Positions 57,541-64,000 of a DNA stretch of 64,000 nucleotides are shown here, piece by piece; position 1 is the stretch's first letter; each line of letters opens with the position of its first letter. The translations under genes were made by a program, and so were the position numbers. The notes under the pieces are model-generated. The model was not told the DNA's origin. It was given only the letters and a program-made list of their open reading frames with translations, and ran no database searches. The DNA comes from Bordetella genomosp. 8. Its GTDB lineage: Bacteria; Pseudomonadota; Gammaproteobacteria; Burkholderiales; Burkholderiaceae_B. Where the stretch lies: contig NZ_CP021108.1 in assembly GCF_002119685.1 (NCBI RefSeq), positions 4,278,001-4,342,000 on the forward strand, read 5' to 3'.

Positions 57541-57889
57541 TTAAGAAATCTCCGTTGATTTGAGTGACAAGAGCAGCAATCCAGCACACCAGCCTGCCGC
57601 CCCCCTAACTCCGCGAAGGGAAGTTGACGCTATTGCATCAAAAATCCGGGGGACTGGCTATGGTCGTGCCGCAAAACCACGGCTTTGGGCTTGGGCTCTG
57701 TTGGGTCTGTACAACATAACGGCAGGCTGCCCCAGACTTGCGTCCCCGTTTGCCGGGCCGGGCGGCACGAATGGCAAGACGCCATGAGACCGCAATGGCA
57801 CGGTGGGAATGGCCCCGAAAGGCGGGAACCAGGGCGGCCGCGCCGTCACGCCGCGGCCGGCGGCTCAGAACTTCCGCCTTCCCCGGGGA
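57541..57889. other. intergenic region upstream of the porin gene
   Basis: This 349-bp stretch lies between the end of the gamma-glutamyltransferase-like gene and the porin start. It should hold the porin promoter and long leader, but no clear -35/-10 pair was found. An inverted repeat CGGCCGCG/CGCGGCCG (57835-57842, 57852-57859) lies 31 bp past the upstream stop and might end that transcript. No gene is supported. Confidence 0.55.
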
Positions 57890-59695
57890 TCAGCGGCCGG
57901 CGGCATAGGCCTGCATCAGCCGCGGGGTGGCGGCGGCGTGCATGATGCCGTCCGCGTCCAGCGCGGCGGCCGTCAGGCGGCCGACGGACCAGGCGGGCAC
58001 CTCCTCGATCACGTGGCCGCGGTCGCGCAAGGCGTCGATGGTTTCCCTGCCGAAGGAGGCTTCCACCGCCAGATGGCCGGGCTTGCGGTCGCGCGGATAG
58101 AAGGAGCTGGGGAAGTGCATGGTGTGCGACATGGGCTGGTCGACCGCTTCCTGCAGGTTGAGCCTGTGGTGGACATGGCGCAGGAAGAGCAGCAGCTGCC
58201 ATTGCTCCTGCTGGTCGCCGCCGGGCGTGCCGAACACCATATACGGACGGCCATCCCGCAGCGCCAGGGAGGGCGTCAAGGTGGTGCGCGGCCGCTTGCG
58301 CGGCGCCAGGGTGCCGGGCAGCCCGGGCTCCAGCCAGAACATCTGCGCGCGCGTGGTCAGGCCGAAACCCAGCTCGGGAATGACCGGCGACGACTGGAAC
58401 CAGCCGCCGGACGGCGTGGCCGAGACCATATTGCCCCAGCGGTCGATGACGTCCACATGGGTCGTGTCGCCCCGCTTGACCGTGGCGGAGGCGCGCATGT
58501 CAGCCATGGTGGGCTCGTTGGTCGGGGCGCCGGCCTGCGTGACGCGGGACAGGCGGTTCAGGACTTCCATCATGCGCGCATGCTGGGCTTCGTAGCCGGG
58601 CAACACGCCGGGACGCAGCTCATGTGACGCGCGTTCGCCGATCAGCGCGCGGCGCGGCGCGTTGTAGGCCTCGGACAGCAGGTCCGCCAGGGGCACGTCG
58701 ACGAAGGCCGGATCGCCGTAGTAGATCTCGCGGTCAGCGAAGGCGAGCTTCATCGCTTCCGTCAGGCAATGGACGAATTCCGGGCTGGACGGGCCCATGG
58801 CGTCCAGGCCCGCTCCTTTCAGCAGGGCCAGGGTCTGCAGGAATACCGGCCCCTGGCTCCAGGCGCCCGCCTTGGCGACGGTGTAGTCCTGGTAATCGTA
58901 GGTCAGCGGCGATTCGTAGGTCGCCGACCACCCGGCCAGGTCGTCGGCGGTCAGGACGCCGGCGTGGGGGGCGCCGCTTTCGTCCATGCAGGGCTGGCGG
59001 ACGAAACGGTCGATGGCGTCGGCGACGAAGCCGCGGTAGAACGCGTCCCGGGCCGCTTCGATCTGCCGCTGGCGGTCGGCGCCGGCGGCTTCGGCCTCGC
59101 GCAGGACACGCTCCCAGGTTTGCGCCAGCCGCGGATTGCGGAAAAGCTTGCGGGCGGCGGGCACGGCGCCGTTGGGCAGGTAGATTTCGGCGGTGCTGGG
59201 CCAGTGCTGCTCGAACCAGGCTTTCAGCCCGGCGATGGTGTTCGAAATCCGGGGCATCAGCGCGTGGCCGTTGGCCGCGTAGTAGATGGCCGGTTCCAGC
59301 ACGTCCCGCAGGCGCATGCTGCCGTGGTCGCGCAGCAGCAGCATCCAGGCGTCGAAGGAACCTGGCACGACGGCGGGCAGCAGGCCGTTGCCGGGTATCA
59401 GGTCCAGCCCTTCCGCCCGGAAGCGTTCCAGGGTGGCGGCGGCCGGCGTGGTGCCCTGGCCGCACAGCACCTCTACCCCGCCCCGGGCAGCGGAATGGAA
59501 AACGATGGGGACTTCGCCGGCCGGGCCGACCAGATGGGGCTCGACGACCTGCAGCACGAACGCGGTGGCGACACAGGCGTCGAACGCGTTGCCGCCGCGC
59601 TCCAGCATGGCCATGCCGGCGGCGGTGGCAAGGTAGTGCGTCGAGGTGACGACGCCGAAGGTGCCGAGGATTTCCGGCCGGGTGGTGAACATCAT
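57890..59695 (-). CDS. gamma-glutamyltransferase-like hydrolase (Ntn family)
   Basis: A 601-residue enzyme of the gamma-glutamyltransferase family. The predicted self-cleavage and catalytic residue is Thr411 in KRGDTTHVDVIDRWGNMVS. Earlier blocks LATAAGMAMLERGGNAFDA and AVVPGSFDAWMLLL also match. No signal peptide is present, so it is probably cytoplasmic, like YwrD-type members rather than periplasmic Ggt. Such enzymes cleave gamma-glutamyl amides such as glutathione. The gene precedes the porin and follows an oligopeptide-type binding protein in the same direction, 122 bp apart; they may act on one substrate. Confidence 0.9.
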   Translation of the reverse strand: MMFTTRPEILGTFGVVTSTHYLATAAGMAMLERGGNAFDACVATAFVLQVVEPHLVGPAGEVPIVFHSAARGGVEVLCGQGTTPAAATLERFRAEGLDLIPGNGLLPAVVPGSFDAWMLLLRDHGSMRLRDVLEPAIYYAANGHALMPRISNTIAGLKAWFEQHWPSTAEIYLPNGAVPAARKLFRNPRLAQTWERVLREAEAAGADRQRQIEAARDAFYRGFVADAIDRFVRQPCMDESGAPHAGVLTADDLAGWSATYESPLTYDYQDYTVAKAGAWSQGPVFLQTLALLKGAGLDAMGPSSPEFVHCLTEAMKLAFADREIYYGDPAFVDVPLADLLSEAYNAPRRALIGERASHELRPGVLPGYEAQHARMMEVLNRLSRVTQAGAPTNEPTMADMRASATVKRGDTTHVDVIDRWGNMVSATPSGGWFQSSPVIPELGFGLTTRAQMFWLEPGLPGTLAPRKRPRTTLTPSLALRDGRPYMVFGTPGGDQQEQWQLLLFLRHVHHRLNLQEAVDQPMSHTMHFPSSFYPRDRKPGHLAVEASFGRETIDALRDRGHVIEEVPAWSVGRLTAAALDADGIMHAAATPRLMQAYAAGR

Positions 59696-59817
59696 GTCGG
59701 TCTCCCGGCCGCCCCGCGCGTCACCGCGGCGCGGCCGTACACGTTACAGGGGCGGCGATCGCCGTGGCGATCACCGACGGGGTGGAAACGGCGCTGCCGG
59801 AGCGCAGCGCCGCCGGA

Positions 59818-61320
59818 TCACTTCGCGGCCATGGTCACGCCCTTCAGGCGGATCAGGCCATCCGGATAGGGCACGAAACCCTGGATCTTCTTCTGCACGC
59901 CGAAGGTCCAGGGCAGGTAGAACAGGTAGACGATGGGATCCTCGGCATGCATGATGTCCATCACCTTGCCGTACAGCGCCTTGCGCTTGGCCTCGTCGGG
60001 CTCGGCGCGGGCCTCGTTCAGCAGCTTGTCCGCCTCGGGGCTGCTGAACTTGCCGTCGTTCAGGCTGCCCTTGGTGTGCATGTACTGATAGATATTGCCG
60101 CTGGGATCGACACGGCCCGACCAGCCGCTCTGCCCTGCTTCGAAGTCGCCGCGGGCCAGCGCGGATTGCAAGGCGGCGAATTCGACCGGACGCAGGGAGA
60201 TGTCGAAGCCGGCCTCGGCGCCCATGGCCTGGATCAGCTCGTAGACCTGCTGCATCGTGGTGTTGTTGCCGAAGGTGATCTCCAGCTTGACGCGATCGAA
60301 GCCGGCTTCCTTCAACAGGGCCTTGGCCTTCTTGGGATCGCGGCCGCTGCGCTCCAGGCGCTTGTCATAGGCGAAGCTGGCCGGCGGGAAAGGCTGGTAG
60401 GCGGGCTGGAACATGCCCTCGCCCACCACCTGGTTGATGGCGTCGCGATCGATGGCCAGGTCCAGAGCCTGCCGCACGCGCTTGTCCTTGGCGAAGGGGG
60501 TATTGGCGCGGGCGCCGTTGGCCAGGTTGAAGGAGAACGATTGGTAACCCAGGCCGGTGACCGGCGCCAGGCGCAGGTTGGGGTCGTCCTTGACCGCCTT
60601 GGCGTCCGAGGGCGCCACGCGCTCGATGATGTTCAGGTCCCCGGCACGCAGGTTGTTCACGCGCACGGTGGTGTCGGGAATGGGGGTGAAGACGACGCGG
60701 TCGAAGTGATAGTCGGCGGCATCCCAATATTGCGGAAACTTCTCCAGCACGATGCGATCGTTCTGCACCCGTTCCTTGAACTTGTAGGGACCGGAACAGA
60801 CCGGCTTGCTGCCGGGATCCTTGTCGAAGGACGCGGGCGAGATCATCATCCCGGCGCGATCCGACAGCTGCGACAGCAGGGAAGCGTCGGGCTCGGTCAG
60901 GTGCAGGACGACGGTTTCGGCGTCCGGAGCATCGACGCTGGCCAGCGTGACGAGTTCGCTCTTGCGATTGCTGTCCGGCAGCGTGCGGGCGCGGTCCAGA
61001 TTGGCCTTGACGGACGCGGCGTCGATGGGCGCGCCATCGTGATAGACGGCGCCCTTGCGCAGTTTCATCGTCAAGGTCTTGCCGTCGGCGCTGGTGGACC
61101 AGGACGTGGCCAGTTGCGGAACGATCTTCAGGTCGGGCGTGATGTCGACCAGCTTGTCGCACAGCGAAGCGAAAACGATACGGCCGACGAAGGTGCGGGC
61201 GCGCGCCGGGTCGAGGACGTCGGGATCGTCCTGCAGGCCGATACGCAGGGTGGATTGCGCCATCGCGGCGCTGCTGGCGAGCAGACCGGCCAGCGTCATG
61301 GCCAGGCAGAGTTTACGCAT
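59818..61320 (-). CDS. ABC transporter substrate-binding protein, family 5 (peptide/nickel type)
   Basis: A 500-residue periplasmic binding protein. The signal peptide ends at SSAAMAQ, followed by STLRIGLQDDPDVLDPARA. Blocks WSTSADGKTLTMKLRKGAVYHDG, RVRQALDLAIDRDAINQ and NIYQYMHTKGS are typical of SBP_bac_5. It has GGAG before ATG 61320. No permease or ATPase gene is next to it, so it must use partners elsewhere. It lies upstream of, and in line with, the gamma-glutamyltransferase-like gene, which suggests import of a gamma-glutamyl peptide such as glutathione. That is inference. Confidence 0.93.
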   Translation of the reverse strand: MRKLCLAMTLAGLLASSAAMAQSTLRIGLQDDPDVLDPARARTFVGRIVFASLCDKLVDITPDLKIVPQLATSWSTSADGKTLTMKLRKGAVYHDGAPIDAASVKANLDRARTLPDSNRKSELVTLASVDAPDAETVVLHLTEPDASLLSQLSDRAGMMISPASFDKDPGSKPVCSGPYKFKERVQNDRIVLEKFPQYWDAADYHFDRVVFTPIPDTTVRVNNLRAGDLNIIERVAPSDAKAVKDDPNLRLAPVTGLGYQSFSFNLANGARANTPFAKDKRVRQALDLAIDRDAINQVVGEGMFQPAYQPFPPASFAYDKRLERSGRDPKKAKALLKEAGFDRVKLEITFGNNTTMQQVYELIQAMGAEAGFDISLRPVEFAALQSALARGDFEAGQSGWSGRVDPSGNIYQYMHTKGSLNDGKFSSPEADKLLNEARAEPDEAKRKALYGKVMDIMHAEDPIVYLFYLPWTFGVQKKIQGFVPYPDGLIRLKGVTMAAK

Positions 61321-61435
61321 GAGACTTCTCCAGATCGCGATCCAGCCGCGCGCCGCGCGCGGCGTCCGGGCCGCCGACAGATCAAAGCCGGCATTGTATC
61401 CAAGCTTGATATATCAAGGCCGAAGCTTCAACGCT

Positions 61436-62407
61436 TTATTTGCGCGCCGCAGGCGGCCGTCGGCGCGGGGCGCCATCCGGTTGCCCACGCTCCGTGCGCG
61501 GACCGTCCGAGAAGCTGAACACGCCTTTGGCGACCAGTTCGGCGCACTCGGCCTTGACGATTTCGGTGAACAGGGCGATGCCCGGATTGGCGCCGCCGTC
61601 CCGGCGCACCGCCAGCATGAGCAGGCGGTTGAGCTGCACGCCGCTGACTTCCGACAGCGCCACGGTGCGCGCCTCGCGCTGGCGGCTGTACACGGACACC
61701 GGCATGACCGTGGCCCAGCGGCCCTGCATGACGAGTTCGCTGATGGACTCCACCGAATCGATCTCCGCATGGACGTTCAGGCGCCCGCCGACGACGCCCA
61801 GTTGGCGTTCGACCAGGTTGCGATGGAAGCGGGTCATCAGCAGCGGGATGTCCGCCAGCTCGGCGACCGTGACCGTGGAAGGATAGCGGCGCGGCGCGGC
61901 GGTGATCAGCGCGAAAGGCTCGCTATAGAGATGATGCAGGGCGAAATCGCGCGAGCCGTCCGGGTTGGTCAGGAAGGCGACGTCGACCAGGCCGCGCTCC
62001 AGCCAGTCCGACAGTATCGGCGTGAAGGACTCCCGCAACGCGATGCGAAAGCCTCCGAGGGCGCTGTCGCAGCGTTCGAACAACCCCGGCAGCAATACCC
62101 GGCCCAGGGTCGGCGAGGCACCCACCGTGATGGTGGACTGGCCCATCTGGGCGCGGGCGGTCAGTTGCGTCTTGACCTGCTCGGCCTCGGCCAGGATGCG
62201 GCGCGCCGCCTCGCACAGGGCGGCGCCCTCCTGCGTGAGCAGGGCGCCACGGGCGCTACGCCGCAGAAGCGCCACGCCCAGCTCGCTTTCCAGTTCCCGC
62301 ACGTGGCGGCTGAGCGCGGGCTGGGCGATGCGGACCAGGGCCGCCGCGGCGGTGAAACTGCCCGTGTCGGCGATGGCGACGAAATAGCGCAAGGCTTTCA
62401 GGTTCAT
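61436..62407 (-). CDS. LysR family transcriptional regulator
   Basis: A 323-residue regulator. The N-terminal helix-turn-helix is clear (LKALRYFVAIADTGSFTAAA; IAQPALSRHVRELESELGV), followed by a LysR substrate domain starting at STITVGASPTLGRVLLPG. The start at ATG 62407 gives MNLKALRYF, the usual opening; upstream codons have no similarity. The last 20 residues are basic and Pro/Arg-rich. It is divergent from the dehydrogenase gene and upstream of the binding-protein gene in the same direction. A 19-bp dyad in the 222-bp gap is the likely binding site. Confidence 0.94.
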   Translation of the reverse strand: MNLKALRYFVAIADTGSFTAAAALVRIAQPALSRHVRELESELGVALLRRSARGALLTQEGAALCEAARRILAEAEQVKTQLTARAQMGQSTITVGASPTLGRVLLPGLFERCDSALGGFRIALRESFTPILSDWLERGLVDVAFLTNPDGSRDFALHHLYSEPFALITAAPRRYPSTVTVAELADIPLLMTRFHRNLVERQLGVVGGRLNVHAEIDSVESISELVMQGRWATVMPVSVYSRQREARTVALSEVSGVQLNRLLMLAVRRDGGANPGIALFTEIVKAECAELVAKGVFSFSDGPRTERGQPDGAPRRRPPAARK

Positions 62408-62511
62408 GCGGGTGTTCGCGGGTGGTCTCGAAAGGGGGCACACGGGCGGGCGCGCCGCCTCGGTAGCGGCCAGGGCAGCGCGCGGCGGCGGACGGAATCC
62501 GCTCCCTCAGT

Positions 62512-62530
62512 CTAGAACAGTTTGTTATAG
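62512..62530. promoter_or_regulatory. putative LysR-type operator
   Basis: CTAGAACAGTTTGTTATAG is an imperfect dyad (arms CTAGAACA and TGTTATAG, 7 of 8 paired, 3-bp spacer). It lies in a short AT-rich island in the gap between the LysR gene (105 bp away) and the dehydrogenase (99 bp away). Length and symmetry fit a LysR binding site. Confidence 0.55.
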
Positions 62531-62629
62531 CCGGACAGGAAAACGGCATTGGCCGCCCAAGGAAGGCCTACATATACTTCAAGTCCCCAGTTCAAAGTGA
62601 TATGGCAGGACCTTGTTCCTGTACTTTCG

Positions 62630-63709
62630 ATGCCTCAAGAAACCAGCGCCGCCGCGACCGCCACCCGGGTGCCAGCCGCCCAACTCCAGGACTTCATCGC
62701 CCGCACCCTCGCCGCCGTGGGCATGCCCGAAGCCGACGCCCGCGTGGTGGGCGGCATCATGGCCGAAGCGGATGCGCGCGGCGCGGATGCCCACGGGATC
62801 TTCCGCCTGCCGCCGTACATCAAGCGCATCCGGGCGGGCGGCATGAATATGCGCCCCGACATCCGCGTCGTTAAGGAGCGCGCCGGCTCGGCGCTGCTGG
62901 ACGGCGACAACGGCATCGGCCACCTGATCATGAAGAAAGCCGCCGACCTGGCGGTGCAGAAGGCGCGCAACACCGGCGTCGCCTGGGTGGGCGCCCGCAT
63001 GAGCAATCACGCCGGCCCCGCCGGGATCTATGCCCGCATGCCGCTGGAGCATGGAATGGTCGGCATCTATATGGCCGTGGGCAGCGCCAACCATATGCCG
63101 CCCTGGGGCGGCACGGAGATGCTGCTTTCCACCAACCCCATCGCCATCGCGGTGCCCGGCCATACCCGCCCGCCCATCGTGCTGGACATGGCCACGACCA
63201 ATGCGGCATATGGCAAGGTCAAGGCCAAGGCGCAGCGGGGCGAGATGATGCCCGAAGGCTGGATGGTGGGACGCGACGGCAAGCCGCTGCTCGATCCCAA
63301 GCGTTCCAACGAAGGGTTCCTGCTGCCGATCGGCGGCGCCAAGGGCTACGGCCTGGCCATGATGTTCGGCCTGCTGGCCGGCACGCTGAACGGCGCGGCC
63401 TTCGGCAAGGACGTCGTCGATTTCAACCAGGACTACGCTTCGACCACCAATACGGGCCACACCGTGATCGCGCTGGACGTGGAAGCATTCATGCCGCTGC
63501 GCGAATTCGAGGAACAGGTCGACGACATCTGGGCCCAGATGAAATCGTCGCCGATGCTGCCCGGCTGGGACGAGATCCGCCTGCCGGGCGAACAATCGCA
63601 CCGGACCTACGAAGAGCGCATGGCCAACGGCGTGCCCATACACGCCGAACTGCGCGCGGCGCTGGACGCGCTGGCGCAGAGCGTGAACGTGGCGCCGCTG
63701 GGCGCATGA
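62630..63709 (+). CDS. malate/L-lactate dehydrogenase family oxidoreductase (Ldh_2)
   Basis: A 359-residue NAD(P)-dependent enzyme of the YlbC/ComC-type family, unrelated to classic MDH. Conserved parts are ADARGADAHGIFRLPPYI near residue 48, MSNHAGPAGIYARMPLEHG, TNPIAIAVPG and PIGGAKGYGLAMMFGLLAG. Members reduce or oxidise alpha-keto or hydroxy acids, including ureidoglycolate, sulfolactate and delta-piperideine-2-carboxylate. The ATG at 62630 is not preceded by a clear Shine-Dalgarno. It is divergent from the LysR gene and probably under its control. A hairpin follows the stop. Confidence 0.92.
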   Translation: MPQETSAAATATRVPAAQLQDFIARTLAAVGMPEADARVVGGIMAEADARGADAHGIFRLPPYIKRIRAGGMNMRPDIRVVKERAGSALLDGDNGIGHLIMKKAADLAVQKARNTGVAWVGARMSNHAGPAGIYARMPLEHGMVGIYMAVGSANHMPPWGGTEMLLSTNPIAIAVPGHTRPPIVLDMATTNAAYGKVKAKAQRGEMMPEGWMVGRDGKPLLDPKRSNEGFLLPIGGAKGYGLAMMFGLLAGTLNGAAFGKDVVDFNQDYASTTNTGHTVIALDVEAFMPLREFEEQVDDIWAQMKSSPMLPGWDEIRLPGEQSHRTYEERMANGVPIHAELRAALDALAQSVNVAPLGA

Positions 63710-63714
63710 ACAAC

Positions 63715-63739
63715 GGTCCGGGCCACGCAGGCCCGGACC
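63715..63739 (+). terminator. hairpin after the Ldh_2 gene
   Basis: GGTCCGGGCC and GGCCCGGACC form a perfect 10-bp stem with loop ACGCA, 5 bp after the stop codon. No T-tract follows, so termination may be incomplete or Rho-assisted. Confidence 0.65.
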
Positions 63740-63841
63740 GGACCGCCCCCAGGGGGGGTACGATGAAGCGCGAATGGAGACGTGGGCCGCGACGCCGAAA
63801 GACATCTGATTCAGGCGGTTGACTCAAGCAGGAGGTGACGC

Positions 63842-64000
63842 ATGCAGTTCGCTCGCATCAGCCTTGCCGGCGTATTGGCCGCCGCCGCGATGTTCTGCGC
63901 GGCGATCGCGCTGCCTGCGGCGGCGGAAACCAACGCGGGCCAGATCAGGCCGCGCGCAGACAAACCCTTCGTCGCCACGCCTGTCGCCACCTTTGACGAA
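63842..64000 (+). CDS. exported protein, N-terminus only (PQQ-dependent sugar dehydrogenase-like)
   Basis: Only 53 codons are present. They encode a signal peptide (RISLAGVLAAAAMFCAAIAL, cleavage near PAAAET) followed by KPFVATPVATFDE. An opening of that kind is common in PQQ-dependent sugar or sorbosone dehydrogenases, where it continues into a beta-propeller (often PWAMAFLPDG). That assignment rests on this short match only. AGGAGGTGA, an almost perfect ribosome site, precedes the ATG at 63842. The gene is 133 bp after the dehydrogenase and may have its own promoter. Confidence 0.6.
   Translation, partial: MQFARISLAGVLAAAAMFCAAIALPAAAETNAGQIRPRADKPFVATPVATFDE

Overview
The window is GC-rich chromosomal DNA from a beta-proteobacterium, most likely Bordetella or a close Alcaligenaceae relative. 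This rests on gene content: a RisA/RisS-like two-component pair, a Bug-type tricarboxylate-transporter binding protein, a Neisseria-type general porin, a complete nuoA-N operon followed by a DUF2818 gene, and an Smc-ZipA-LigA block. The species cannot be fixed from the sequence alone. No rRNA, tRNA, insertion sequence, prophage or CRISPR array was seen.

Region 1 (1-12.6 kb) is accessory metabolism and transport. An IclR regulator (2734-3552) sits between two gene sets. On the minus strand are a class II aldolase, a Bug binding protein and a truncated amidohydrolase, which look like a small catabolic operon. On the plus strand the regulator is followed closely by an OPT-type transporter, a DUF1177 protein, an AroM protein with a racemase-like pair of cysteines, and a peptidase E with its full catalytic triad. 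This transporter-DUF1177-AroM-PepE cassette is the best candidate here for an undescribed pathway. Facing it is a branched-chain-type ABC importer (livJ, livH, a livM-livG fusion, livF).

Region 2 (12.7-40.4 kb) is mostly core genome: the bioMNY biotin transporter, yciB-bolA-PPIase, ligA-zipA-smc, lplT, a family 4 uracil-DNA glycosylase, a tsaB-rimI fusion, risAS, ahpCD, ispDF, mfd and serB. An unrecognised 380-residue protein (36870-38012) and a Fur-controlled TonB-dependent receptor follow.

Region 3 (40.5-57.5 kb) is respiration and envelope: a small DUF1232 protein, DUF2818, all fourteen complex I genes in the order nuoA to nuoN on the minus strand, and a highly expressed porin with a clear terminator.

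Region 4 (57.9-64 kb) holds a gamma-glutamyltransferase-like enzyme, a solute-binding protein without its permease or ATPase, a LysR regulator divergent from a malate/L-lactate dehydrogenase family enzyme, and the start of an exported protein that resembles a PQQ-dependent sugar dehydrogenase. Start codons were reassigned in several places using Shine-Dalgarno spacing, operator positions or family lengths.
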